Shown: positions 1 through 9,235 of the stretch, in pieces
How positions within the stretch are numbered: position 1 is the first letter of the stretch
Layout of the letters: every line of letters starts with the position of its first letter
DNA from: JAWKZG01 sp041396125
GTDB lineage: Bacteria; Pseudomonadota; Gammaproteobacteria; Competibacterales; Competibacteraceae
Direction: 5' to 3'
Assembly: GCA_041396125.1 (NCBI GenBank)
Contig: JAWKZG010000019.1
Span: forward strand, 55,943 to 119,942
DNA length: 64,000 bases
Program-made: the position numbers and the translations under genes
Notes under the pieces: generated by a model
Databases searched by the model: none
Seen by the model: the letters and a program-made list of their open reading frames with translations, nothing else
Told to the model about the DNA's origin: nothing

Positions 1-1038
1 CAGGGTATTGTCGGCCAGTCCGGCGTCCTCCAGCGCATTCAGCAGACGGCCAACATTGTGATCAATCAGCGCGACCATGCCGTAATAATTGGCGATGGTG
101 TGGCGCAGTTGCAGTTCGCTGTCATTGTAGCTGCGGGCGCGGCCATTGCGGCGCGGCAGACGGGTCAGCGACAAGTTGTGATCGCGCATGGCGTCGTCCA
201 GTTCAGGATCGACCGATTTATCCTCGATATAGGCCCGATGCCACCAGGGACGGCGATCCAGCTCGCGTTCTCGCACCGGCGGCAGATCGACCGCATCCGG
301 GTGGTGCAGGCGTGACCAGGGTTCCGGGCAGTCAAACGGCATATGCGGATCGGAAAACGAGGCCCACAGGCAAAACGGCTGCTCACGTTGGGTTTGGAGG
401 TAATCAATCGTGCGGTCAGCAACCCAGCTTGAATGATGCCAGGCGACCGGCAGGGCGGAATTCCAGGTCTGCAGCGCGCCGACATCCGGCGGCAGTTTTT
501 GCGCGTACTGTTGCAGGCGTTCACCGCTGGGATCATTGCGCCGCAGCCAGCGTTCATAGTGTAGTCCTTTGGGAGCGCTGGCCATTTCCATCAACTCGTG
601 GCCGAGTACCACCAGCTCGGTATGCTGAAATCCCATATACGGGCCATACCAGTCATCCGGGTAAGTACGGGAGCTGAGATGGCATTCCGGCGTGCCGGTG
701 GCCTGAAAGGTGTTGTACGAGGAAAAATGCGCTTTGCCGATAAACGCAGTGTCGTAGCCGGCGCGGGCCAACTGGCCGGCAAATCCGGCTTCACCGGTGG
801 CAGGTGGCAGATCAATGCCATTGTCGATCACGCCATGCGTGCGCGGGTAGAGACCGGTCAGCATACTGGCGCGGGCCGGCTGGCACATGGCGCTAGGCGT
901 GATGCAGGCGCTGAAGCGGGTGCCGGTGGCAGCCAGTTGATCCAGATGCGGGGTTTTGAGCTGACGGCCTTCGAAACCGAAACAGTCGCCGCGATGTTGA
1001 TCAGAAGTAATGAACAGGATATTGGGACGCTGACTCAT
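1..1038 (-). CDS. Sulfatase (arylsulfatase/choline-sulfatase family), 3' end cut by window
   Basis: The reading frame runs open from the start at 1038 to the window edge, giving 346 residues without a stop, so the C-terminus is missing. The N-terminus (MSQRPNILFITSDQHRGD) is the classic sulfatase opening with the metal-binding Asp. Residues about 50-60 (MCQPARASMLTG) contain the C-x-P-x-R core whose Cys is matured to formylglycine; Ala replaces the commoner Ser. A second metal/active-site block is SFSDPHMPF near residue 235. Family members hydrolyse sulfate esters of aromatic compounds, sugars or choline; the substrate cannot be told here. It is divergent from the enolase-superfamily gene at 1269, and the 230-bp gap between them presumably holds both promoters. 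No signal peptide is visible, so a cytoplasmic enzyme is likely, which would need imported sulfated substrate. Confidence 0.9.
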   Translation of the reverse strand, partial: MSQRPNILFITSDQHRGDCFGFEGRQLKTPHLDQLAATGTRFSACITPSAMCQPARASMLTGLYPRTHGVIDNGIDLPPATGEAGFAGQLARAGYDTAFIGKAHFSSYNTFQATGTPECHLSSRTYPDDWYGPYMGFQHTELVVLGHELMEMASAPKGLHYERWLRRNDPSGERLQQYAQKLPPDVGALQTWNSALPVAWHHSSWVADRTIDYLQTQREQPFCLWASFSDPHMPFDCPEPWSRLHHPDAVDLPPVRERELDRRPWWHRAYIEDKSVDPELDDAMRDHNLSLTRLPRRNGRARSYNDSELQLRHTIANYYGMVALIDHNVGRLLNALEDAGLADNTL

Positions 1039-1268
1039 AGTGGTGTTATCCGTTTTTTTATTGCGTGGCTGAAGATGGTGGTTTTGTGCTGGCCGCGTAG
1101 GCTAGCGGGATTGAGCGGGTTTGCTATAGTGATAAGTATAAGCAGAGCCGCAAAAGTTTTCCGGCGAAAATTCTCCGGTGCTCCTGTTTGTCGGGTTGCC
1201 GGTGACTATTTTTGCATTTGACCACCATCACTTTACAGTCCAGAACTTAACGCCCAGAACCTATAATT

Positions 1269-2452
1269 ATGAGCCAAACACCTATCATCACCTGCATTGA
1301 GCTGATCGCCTTCGAAATTCAACTGCCCAATCTGGCCAGCGATCCCAGTGGCCTGAGTTTGCATTACCATCCAGGGCCGGGTTTGCCACAGTTGCGCTTT
1401 GGGGTGCGTATCCTCACCGACAGCGGCCTGGTCGGCGAATATATCCCGCCGCGTGGTCGCGCCAAAGTCATTATGGCGGCCTGCGAAGCCTTGGCTTATG
1501 GCCTGATCGGCAAGCCGGCGCTTGCCCGCGAGCAACATTATCTGTCCATGCGACGGGCGACCAAACACATCGGCGAGGTGGGTATCGGCCCGCTCGATAT
1601 TGCGTTATGGGATCTGGCCGGAAAATATCAGAACGTCTCGATCAGTCAGTTGCTGGGCGGTAATCGCAGCCGCCTGCCGACCTATGCCAGCACTCTGCAT
1701 GGCGACAGTGAAAAAGGTGGGCTGTCCAGCCCCGAGGCTTATGCGGATTATGCCGAGCAGTGTCTGGAGCTGGGCTATCCGGCGTATAAAGTCCACGGCT
1801 GGAGCGATGGCAATGTGGTGCGGGAATCCGCTGTGCTGCGTACCGTAGCGCAACGGGTCGGTGGCAAAATGGCGCTGATGTACGATGCGTCCTGTTATAT
1901 GCGCAGTCTGGCGGATGCTATCGCGGTAGGACGGGTCTGCGATGAGTACGGTTATTACTGGTATGAAGATCCCTACGCCGACGGCGGGATTTCCATGCAC
2001 GGCCACCGCAAACTCAAGGAATTTGTCAAAACCCCGCTCCTGATCGGTGAACATATTCGCAACCCCGAAACCATGACTGATATGCTGCTGCAGGGGGCCA
2101 GTGACTTCTGCCGCGTTGATCCTGATTACGATGGCGGCCTTACCGGCTGCTATAAAGCGGCTATTGCGGCCGAGGCGCTGGGCATGGATGTCGAAGTGCA
2201 CTCTTGCGGCCCGGCGATGCGGCAACTGATGGCTGCTTTGACCCGCAGCAATTTCTACGAGCTGAATCTGGTGCATCCCGCACAGGCAATGCCTGGAATC
2301 TGCCGGTGTATGGTGAAGGCTATAGCGATGAACTGGACGCTATCGGCGCGGACGGCTGCGTACCGGTGCCGGACGGGCCTGGACTCGGCGTCAGTTATGA
2401 CTGGGCAGCCGTGGAACGGCAGCAGGTTGCCAAGCGGGTGATCAGCCGCTAA
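1269..2452 (+). CDS. Mandelate racemase/muconate lactonizing enzyme family protein (frameshifted near C-terminus)
   Basis: This is an enolase-superfamily sugar-acid dehydratase or racemase of about 394 residues. Visible landmarks are the Lys-x-His strand (YKVHGW, residue about 175), metal-ligand strands MYDASCYM, YEDPYADGG and LLIGEH, and a catalytic-type His in VEVHSCGPAM. The conserved frame breaks near 2280: after NLVHP the protein continues in another frame as TGNAWNLPVYGEGY and ends at 2452, consistent with one missing C in a run of C (CCCC read as CCC). The unshifted frame would end at 2441 with an unrelated tail. It lies 31 bp upstream of a PotD-like binding protein, so it is probably in that operon and may process the imported solute. 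The exact reaction is not predictable from the motifs. Confidence 0.85.
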
Positions 2453-2483
2453 GTCAGCAAATTATCAACTGCGAGGACAACAC

Positions 2484-3556
2484 ATGTCTCAATCTATTGC
2501 GCTAAAACGACATTTTCTTGCCATCCCGCTCTGTGCCTTACTGGGCGGTCTGCTGGCAGCGCACTGACGCAGGCGGCCGAAGAGTTGAACGCACTGGTGT
2601 GGTGCGATCATACCGACCCGGAACTGCTGCAGCCGTTTGAGGAAAAATTCGATGTGCGGGTGAACGTCAAGGAATACGAAGGCACCGGCGTGGCCTTGAG
2701 TCTGCTGGAACAGTCCCGGCCAGGTGATTGGGATGTGTTTGTGGTGGACGGGGTCGATGTGCCGAGAGTGGTAACTGCCGGCTGGCTGGCGGAACTTGAT
2801 CCCGCTGACCTCCCGCTGGACGATATATTTCCGGATCTGGCCAAAACAGAGGTGCATTTTATCGATGGTAAATTGTATGCGATGCCGGAAAAATTCGGCT
2901 ACAACACGCTGTCCTACAATAATGCCAAGGTCGATCCTGCTGATATGCGCCAGACCGCTATCATTTGGGACGAGAAATACAAAGGCCGGATCGCCATTTA
3001 CGATTACTATATTCCGGTCATCGGCATGGTGGCGATCGGTCTGGGCATGCAGCCTAATGAGGTGAATGCGGACAATCTGCCGCAGATCCGCGACCAGTTA
3101 TTCCGCATGAAAGACCTGTCTGCCATGGTCGGCGGTGTGGTGTCAATTCAGACGGCCCTGGCGACCGGTGAGGTCGATATTATTGTTGGCGGCGGTGAGT
3201 GGGCCACTGCTGTGCTGCATGCCGAAAATCCGGCCATGGATTGGGTGCTGCCAGATGATGGCGGGGTGCGCTGGTCGCAATCTATCGGCGTATTTGCGCA
3301 GTCCGAGCGCAAAGAGCTCGCGACCGAATTCGTCAAGTATATTCTCAGCCCTGAAGGTCAGGCCAGACTGGCAACCTCATCCTGTTACTGGGCCATGCCG
3401 GCCAATCAGCAGGCAGCACTGAACGACGATCAGAAAGCTATTTTGCGTTGGGATGAACAGCCGGGTTTTCTGGCGCGTTCGTACCCTTATTTTATCCCCG
3501 ATGAGGCACTGGACAGCCAGATGCTGGATGTGTGGACCGAGTTTCTGCAGCACTAA
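2484..3556 (+). CDS. ABC transporter periplasmic solute-binding protein, PotD-like (frameshift in signal peptide)
   Basis: This is the binding protein of the spermidine/putrescine-type importer that follows. The ATG at 2484 is preceded by a GAGGA ribosome-binding site and opens a signal peptide (MSQSIALKRHFLAIPLC...). The frame is lost near 2563, where a G seems to be missing, and resumes as ALTQAAEELNALVW. The mature part shows the two-lobed SBP pattern: FEEKFDVRVNVKEYEGT, DWDVFVVDG, KLYAMPEKFGYNTLSYN and a C-terminal YPYFIPDEALDSQ. Family relatives bind polyamines, choline, betaine or similar small cations; Tyr/Trp-rich segments would suit a quaternary amine, but that is inference. The neighbours (two permeases, an ATPase and an MttB-family methyltransferase) give the context. 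Confidence 0.87.
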
Positions 3557-3571
3557 GAGTGGATTTATTCC

Positions 3572-4450
3572 GTGCTGAGCGGTTGGCGTAAAATCGGGCA
3601 GGGCGAGGGTGGCGCAGCCAGGACCGGCTGGTTATTCATTGCACCGGCAGCGCTGTGGACCATCGTCTTTTTTCTGCTGCCGCTGGCGATCATGGCGCTT
3701 TACAGTGTGTGGTCGCGGGCTGGCGGCAAACTGATCACAGACTTCACGCTGGCTAATTATGCGCAGTTTTTTGGCCGCGATTATATTCTCAAAGCACTGA
3801 GCAATTCGCTGGAAGTTACGCTGCTGACCACCCTGATCAGTCTGTTGCTGGCGTACCCGCTGGCCTATATTCTGGCCTACCGGGTGCCGCCACGCTGGCA
3901 ACGACTGGCCTTGCTGTTGGCGATCCTGCCGTTCTGGACCTCCTATGTCGTGCGTTCCTACAGTTGGCTGCTGGTGCTGTCGGAAGGCGGTATTATCAGC
4001 CAGACCTTGCTGACGCTGGGCCTGATCGAACAGCCGCTCTCGCTGGCCAATAACCGGGGCGCAACTATAATTGGCTTTGTGCATTTTTTTACCATGCTCT
4101 TAACCCTCACCATTTTCGCCAACCTGAAGCAGATTTCGCCGAATTACCGTCGTGCCGCCTATGATCTGGGGGCTTCACGGCTGCAGACGTTTCTTTATGT
4201 TACGTTGCCGCTGAGTCTGCCGGGTGTGATGGTAGGGGCGTTTTTAACCTTCGTATTGGCTATGGGCGACTACATCACACCGCAAATACTCGGCGGTAAC
4301 CGCGAACTTTTGATGCCGCAGGTGATTATGCTGCAGATTGAACGGCGGGCAGATTTCCCGCTCGCCTCGGCCATGAGTATGGTGCTGATGGGCGTAGTCA
4401 GTATGGCTTTTCTGCTGAGCGCCCGCTGGCTGAAAATGGAGCGGGCATGA
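3572..4450 (+). CDS. ABC transporter permease, PotB-like
   Basis: A 292-residue inner-membrane protein with about six hydrophobic segments. The first follows a short cytoplasmic N-terminus (WLFIAPAALWTIVFFLLPLAIM). The EAA loop that docks on the ATPase is YRRAAYDLGASRLQTFLYVTLPLSLPGV near residue 200. The start is GTG at 3572, 15 bp after the binding-protein stop. The stop overlaps the next permease by 4 bp (ATGA), which indicates translational coupling. It forms the heterodimeric membrane channel with the gene at 4447. Confidence 0.92.
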   Translation: MLSGWRKIGQGEGGAARTGWLFIAPAALWTIVFFLLPLAIMALYSVWSRAGGKLITDFTLANYAQFFGRDYILKALSNSLEVTLLTTLISLLLAYPLAYILAYRVPPRWQRLALLLAILPFWTSYVVRSYSWLLVLSEGGIISQTLLTLGLIEQPLSLANNRGATIIGFVHFFTMLLTLTIFANLKQISPNYRRAAYDLGASRLQTFLYVTLPLSLPGVMVGAFLTFVLAMGDYITPQILGGNRELLMPQVIMLQIERRADFPLASAMSMVLMGVVSMAFLLSARWLKMERA

Positions 4451-5244
4451 AACTGCTGGCGACCTTGCGCTTACTGCCGGCTGCCGGCTATGTAGTGTTG
4501 CTTTATGTGTTTATCCTGTTGCCGGTCGCGGTACTGGTATTGTTTTCGTTCCAGGATGGTCGCCTGCCGGTGCCGCCCTTGCGCGGTCTGACGCTGCGCT
4601 GGTATGAGCAGGTACTGACTGATCCACGGTTACTGGAGGCGCTGTGGAACTCCGTTGCGGTCGCCATGCTGTCCGCCGCTGTGGCGACTGTACTGGGGTT
4701 TCTGGCCGCTTATGGGCTGGCCCGTCATGCCCCCGCTGGGGCAACACTGATGCGTTGGTTGTTGATGCTGCCGCTGAGCGTGTCTTATCTGATCATTGGC
4801 ATGGGTTTGCTGATTTTCATGAATACGGTAGGACTGCCGAAGTCCTTATGGGCGGTCGGGATCGGTCATGTCGTGATCAATCTGCCGCTGGCTTTTGCCA
4901 TTCTGTACAGTCAGATGGGCGCACATCAGGCCACTCTGGAACGGGCCGCACGCGATCTGGGCGCGCTCGAATGGCAGGTGCTGCTGCTGATCACCGTGCC
5001 GCTGCTCTGGCCGGCGTTGCTGGCGGCATTTTTCCTGTCGGTCACGTTATCCTGGGATGAATTCATTATCGCTTTTCTGGTGACACGCTTCGAGGTGACC
5101 TTGCCGGTCGAAATCTGGAGCCTGTTGCGCAGTGGCCTGAATCCCGCCACAAACGCAGTCGGCACCCTGGTTTTCGGCGTGTCGATGGCCGCCGTACTGG
5201 TGTTGGAATTGCTTCTTATGGCACGACGTCGGTATACCTCATGA
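4447..5244 (+). CDS. ABC transporter permease, PotC-like
   Basis: A 265-residue permease with six predicted membrane spans and the EAA loop LERAARDLGALEWQVLLLITVPLLWPALL around residue 165. This is the second half of the PotBC-type channel. It overlaps the upstream permease by 4 bp and the downstream ATPase gene by 4 bp, so the importer genes are tightly coupled. No defects are seen. Confidence 0.92.
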   Translation: MKLLATLRLLPAAGYVVLLYVFILLPVAVLVLFSFQDGRLPVPPLRGLTLRWYEQVLTDPRLLEALWNSVAVAMLSAAVATVLGFLAAYGLARHAPAGATLMRWLLMLPLSVSYLIIGMGLLIFMNTVGLPKSLWAVGIGHVVINLPLAFAILYSQMGAHQATLERAARDLGALEWQVLLLITVPLLWPALLAAFFLSVTLSWDEFIIAFLVTRFEVTLPVEIWSLLRSGLNPATNAVGTLVFGVSMAAVLVLELLLMARRRYTS

Positions 5245-6302
5245 CCGCTGCGCTTTCGATCCAGGCTATCGGCAAATCCTATGGTGCGACTACCGCGCTG
5301 CATAGCATCGAACTGCAGATTGCAGCGGGCCAGTACACGGTGCTGCTGGGTCCGTCAGGTAGCGGCAAGACGACCTTGCTGTCGATACTCGGCGGGTTTA
5401 TCGCGCCGGACCGTGGCCGTGTCCTGCTGGGCGGGCAGGACATCACAACGCTTAAACCTGCCCGCCGACCAACCGCTACGGTGTTTCAGGACTATGCCTT
5501 GTTTCCGCATATGAATGTGGCTAATAACGTCGGTTTCGGTCTGGCGATGCGCGGTGTTGCACGGCGGCAACGACGCCATCAGGTGGAACAGGCTCTGGCA
5601 CTGGTCGGACTGAGCGGTTTTGCCCGTCGCCGCATCCATGAACTGTCGGGCGGCCAGCGTCAACGTGTGGCTCTGGCGCGCGCTCTGGTGCTGGAACCGC
5701 AGGTGCTGCTGCTGGATGAACCCCTCGGCGCGCTGGACCTGAATCTGCGCCGGCAAATGCAGGATGAGCTGAAACAACTGCAGCAGCGACTGGGCACGAT
5801 GTTTATTCATGTGACGCACGATCAGGACGAAGCGATGGCGCTGGCTGATTTGCTGGTTGTGATGCAGCAGGGCCGGGTCGAAGACGCGGGCACGCCGGAG
5901 CGGGTGTATTTACGTCCCGCTACCCGTTTCACCGCCATGTTCATGGGTGACAGCAATTTGCTGCCAGGCCAGGTATTGCGACAAGAAGGCGACCAGGTCA
6001 GGGTGGCTACCGCGCTGGGCGAGTTTATGCTGCATGGCAATGCAGCTGTGCACAGCACGGTTACGCTGGCTATCCGGCCCGAGCAACTGCACCTGACGCC
6101 GCCTGCGGAGGATGCCCTGGTGTTGGGAACCGCCCGACTGGGCGGACAGGCGTTTCACGGTACGCACCTGCGCTGTCATGTGCTGCCGCAGGCTGCCGAC
6201 GCCAGCGAGCTGCTGGTATACCTGACACCGGGCTCGGCTGCACCCGGTCAGACCGTGACGCTTTACGCCAAACGCCGCGATCTGGTATTACTCACAGACT
6301 GA
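5241..6302 (+). CDS. ABC transporter ATP-binding protein, PotA-like
   Basis: A 353-residue ATPase that energises the importer. The Walker A motif is GPSGSGKTT (about residue 38), the Q-loop is FQDYALFPHMNV, the signature is LSGGQRQRVALARAL, Walker B is VLLLDEPLGALD and the switch His is in HVTHDQDEAMAL. The last 110 residues form a TOBE-type regulatory domain typical of the PotA/CysA/MalK branch. It ends the importer run; 66 bp separate it from the metallo-hydrolase gene. Confidence 0.93.
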   Translation: MTAALSIQAIGKSYGATTALHSIELQIAAGQYTVLLGPSGSGKTTLLSILGGFIAPDRGRVLLGGQDITTLKPARRPTATVFQDYALFPHMNVANNVGFGLAMRGVARRQRRHQVEQALALVGLSGFARRRIHELSGGQRQRVALARALVLEPQVLLLDEPLGALDLNLRRQMQDELKQLQQRLGTMFIHVTHDQDEAMALADLLVVMQQGRVEDAGTPERVYLRPATRFTAMFMGDSNLLPGQVLRQEGDQVRVATALGEFMLHGNAAVHSTVTLAIRPEQLHLTPPAEDALVLGTARLGGQAFHGTHLRCHVLPQAADASELLVYLTPGSAAPGQTVTLYAKRRDLVLLTD

Positions 6303-6368
6303 GAGCAATGTCATCTTGTCCCACAACGTTGCTGCGGCTCTTCTAATCAATCGAGACACACCACATCC

Positions 6369-7104
6369 ATGCAAATCGCTACACCTGCCAGCTGGTTTAC
6401 CACCGAAACCCGTGCCGACGATGTGACCTACATCTGCGAACCCTTCATCAAGGAATTCTATCGCTGCAATATCTGGCATGTGCGTGGCCGCGAACGCGAT
6501 CTGTTAGTCGATAGCGGTATGGGCGTGGTCAGCCTGCGCCAGCAAATTCCGCTGCTGACCGAACGGCCGGTGCTGGCGGTTGCCAGTCATACCCACTTCG
6601 ACCACATCGGCGGTCACCATGAATTCGACGAGCGGCTGGCACACCCGGCGGAAGCGGCTATTCTGGCGCAACCCACCGGTGCGGCAACCTGGCGGCAGAG
6701 TATGTCGATGACAGTATTTTTGACCGCTTGCCGCCGCAGCCGTACCGGTCTACTGAATACGCTGTCAAAGCGGCACCCGCGTCACGTCTGGTTGAGGATG
6801 GCGACGTCATTGATCTGGGCAACCGGCAGTTCACGGTGATTCATACGCCGGGCACTCACCCGGCGGGATTGCCCTGTGGGAAGCCAAAACCGGCATTTTA
6901 TTCGCTGGCGATATCGTCTATGACGGGCCGTTGATCGAGGATTGCTACCATTCCAATCAAGAAGACTACATCGCCAGTATGGAACGTCTGCTTGAGTTAC
7001 CTGTGAACATTGTGCATGGCGGTCATTTCGCCAGCTATGGGCGGGAACGGCACCGGCAAATCATTCGTGACTGGCTGCGCGGCAAAGGACGCCTGCCGGG
7101 TTGA
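6369..7104 (+). CDS. Metallo-beta-lactamase-fold hydrolase (two frameshifts)
   Basis: An MBL-fold enzyme of about 245 residues assembled from three frames. The metal-binding motif HTHFDHIGGHHEF is at about residue 76. Two breaks, near 6692 and 6862, each fit one missing C; after repair the sequence reads on through YVDDSIFDRLPPQPY, then HTPGH-SPGGIALWEAKTGI, LFAGDIVYDGPL and the last metal ligand in HGGHFASYGRE. This is the glyoxalase II-like layout (HxHxDH, distal His, Asp, distal His). The substrate is unknown. Its place between a PotABCD-like importer and an MttB-family methyltransferase suggests a role in breakdown of the same solute, but that rests only on position. Confidence 0.8.
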
Positions 7105-7179
7105 TTCGGGTTAATCTGGGTTAATCCGTTATAAAGCTGCATTCAGACACGGGCATGACGCTCTGACATACGATAAAGT

Positions 7180-7195
7180 CGCCTAGGGTTAGGCG
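7180..7195 (+). promoter_or_regulatory. Small hairpin in the leader of the MttB-family gene
   Basis: In the 220-bp gap before the methyltransferase gene, CGCCTA-GGGT-TAGGCG forms a 6-bp stem with a tetraloop. No T tract follows, so it is not an ordinary terminator. I do not recognise a known riboswitch in this gap. It may just be part of the 5' leader. Confidence 0.3.
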
Positions 7196-7324
7196 GTTAA
7201 CACAGTTTCGATCCCATACTCCGTATTTCACCCTGCCGGTGAGTTTGCGTGCGTTAATGCAGGCGGATTCGTCAGGCAGGCGAGATTGGCTCGTAGCCCA
7301 TCACTACTTTTGCGGAGAACCCTT

Positions 7325-8890
7325 ATGGTCGATACAGTAGAGCATTCCAGGCGCCGGCGTGCGGGTGGGCGAGAAGCACGGCGGGCGGCTCGCAGTCAGA
7401 GCGCCACCAGCAGTGTGGCCTATATCACACGCCAGATTCCGGTCTTTGAGGTGTTGAACGAGGAGGGTCTGGCCCTGATTGAGCACAACGCCGATACCAT
7501 TCTGGAGGAGATCGGCATTGATTTTCGGGATGATCCCGACGCGCTGCAGCTGTGGCGCGACGCAGGCGCCGATGTGCAGGGCGAGCGGGTGCATTTTCCG
7601 CGCGGTCTGTGTCGCACTACCATTCAGCACTCGGCACCGGCAGAGTACACCCAGCATGCGCGCAATCCGGCACGTAGTGTCCGCATCGGTGGCAAGCATA
7701 CGGTGTTTGTACCTGCTTACGGGTCACCGTTTATCCGTAATCTGGATGAAGGCCGTCGCTATGCGACCCTGAACGATTTCCAGAATTTCGTGAAGCTGGC
7801 GTACCTGACACCCTCTATTCACCATTCCGGCGGCACAGTCTGCGAACCGGTCGATATTCCGGTCAATAAGCGCCATCTGGATATGGTGTATGCGCATATG
7901 CGCTATTCCGACAAACCTTTTATGGGGTCGGTGACCGCGCCCGAGCGCGCCCAGGATACGGTGGAGTTGTGCAAAATCCTGTTTGGCGATGACTATATCG
8001 ATCCGATCACCGGGCAGGAAAAAACCGTCACCACCAGCCTGATCAATGCTAACTCGCCGCTGGTATACGATGCCACCATGCTGGGCGCAGCGCGGGTTTA
8101 TGCTCAAAACAATCAGGCTACTGTAATTTCGCCATTTATTCTGTCGGGTGCCATGTCGCCAGTGACGGTGGCTGGCACCTCGGCCCAGATTCTGGCTGAA
8201 GCGCTGGCCGGTATCGCCTTTACCCAACTGGTGCGACCCGGTGCGCCGGTTATTTTCGGTACCTTCGCCAGTTCGATTTCCATGCAGTCCGGCGCACCGA
8301 CTTTCGGCTCCCCGGAACCGGCACTGGTGATGTATATCTGCGCGGCGCTGGCACGGCGACTGGGCGTGCCGTTTCGCAGTGGCGGCGGCTTGTGCGGATC
8401 GAAAATCTCTGATGCCCAGGCGGCCTATGAATCAGCCAGCACCCTGCAGACCGCTATGCTGGCCGGGGTCAATTTCATGCTGCATACGGCAGGCTGGCTG
8501 GAAGGCGGTCTGGCGATGGGTTATGAGAAATTCATTATGGATGCCGACCAGGCCGGTATGTTGCAGGTGATCATGGGCGGAGTGGATTTATCCGAGAATG
8601 GTCAGGCACTGGATGCGATTCGCGAAGTTGGGCCCGGCGCGCATTTTCTGGGCTGCGCTCATACCCAGGCGAATTTTGAATCGGCTTTTTACCGCTCCAC
8701 AATTGCCGATAATAATTCGTTCGAGCAGTGGGAGGCCGAAGGTGGACTGGATGCCACCCGGCGCGCCAATAAAATCTGGAAGAAACAACTGGCCGAGTAC
8801 CAGGCCCCGGCTATCGATCCGGCAGTGGATGAGGCCTTGCAGGCTTATATTGCCACGCGCAAGGCCGGCATGCCGGATGCCAGTTATTAA
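7325..8890 (+). CDS. Trimethylamine methyltransferase (MttB) family protein, non-pyrrolysine type
   Basis: This is a COG5598-type corrinoid-dependent methyltransferase of 521 residues. The ATG at 7325 is chosen because GGAGA lies 7-12 bp upstream; the TTG at 7286 in the same frame has no such site. The frame has no internal amber codon, so this is the pyrrolysine-free branch, which includes glycine betaine:corrinoid methyltransferases. Typical segments are the N-terminal Arg/Ala-rich stretch, then IGIDFRDDP, NANSPLVYDATMLGAA, SPFILSGAMSPVTVAG and GFRSGGGLCGSK-like glycine-rich loops, and the C-terminal HFLGCAHTQANFESAFYRS. No corrinoid-carrier gene is adjacent. The PotDBCA-like importer upstream could supply a quaternary amine substrate. 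Family is confident; substrate is inferred. Confidence 0.92.
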   Translation: MVDTVEHSRRRRAGGREARRAARSQSATSSVAYITRQIPVFEVLNEEGLALIEHNADTILEEIGIDFRDDPDALQLWRDAGADVQGERVHFPRGLCRTTIQHSAPAEYTQHARNPARSVRIGGKHTVFVPAYGSPFIRNLDEGRRYATLNDFQNFVKLAYLTPSIHHSGGTVCEPVDIPVNKRHLDMVYAHMRYSDKPFMGSVTAPERAQDTVELCKILFGDDYIDPITGQEKTVTTSLINANSPLVYDATMLGAARVYAQNNQATVISPFILSGAMSPVTVAGTSAQILAEALAGIAFTQLVRPGAPVIFGTFASSISMQSGAPTFGSPEPALVMYICAALARRLGVPFRSGGGLCGSKISDAQAAYESASTLQTAMLAGVNFMLHTAGWLEGGLAMGYEKFIMDADQAGMLQVIMGGVDLSENGQALDAIREVGPGAHFLGCAHTQANFESAFYRSTIADNNSFEQWEAEGGLDATRRANKIWKKQLAEYQAPAIDPAVDEALQAYIATRKAGMPDASY

Positions 8891-8896
8891 GCGCTG

Positions 8897-9160
8897 TTAG
8901 CCGGCTTTGCGGATCAGCATTTTCAGATGTTCACTGGATTCCTCCAACTGGAGGAATTCATGTCCGCCCCGATCACAAAACACCCGGAAGTCAATCGGGG
9001 CGTGGCGATCCGTTGCAATCACCTGCAGCACCGAACCGGCCTGCATCCGGGCCAGTTCGGCTTTGGCTTTGAGAATGGGCAAAGGACACTGCAGACCGCT
9101 GGTGTCCAGGACGCGATCAATCGACAGAGCGGTATTTTCATCCAGCATGACAGTTTTCAT
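8897..9160 (-). CDS. TusA-like sulfurtransferase family protein
   Basis: An 87-residue protein with the TusA/SirA hallmark, LDTSGLQCPLPILKAKAELARMQ, in which the Cys of CPLP is the persulfide-carrying residue, followed by the GSVLQVIATDRHAPIDFRVFC strand. Relatives relay sulfur for tRNA thiolation or dissimilatory sulfur metabolism. Some small TusA homologues act in other redox or folding roles. It is convergent with the MttB-family gene, ending 6 bp away, and reads toward it. A second Cys (FCDRGGHEF) is present. Exact partner unknown. Confidence 0.85.
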   Translation of the reverse strand: MKTVMLDENTALSIDRVLDTSGLQCPLPILKAKAELARMQAGSVLQVIATDRHAPIDFRVFCDRGGHEFLQLEESSEHLKMLIRKAG

Positions 9161-9235
9161 ATCCCCTTAAAAACGGATAGCTGTTTAGTCTGTTGCCAGT
9201 GCTTAAAATTCCCCATGATCGATAACAGCAGTGGC

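Noticed and set aside
7325..8890. Pyrrolysine-type trimethylamine methyltransferase
   Set aside because: The frame has no internal TAG codon, so it belongs to the pyrrolysine-free branch.
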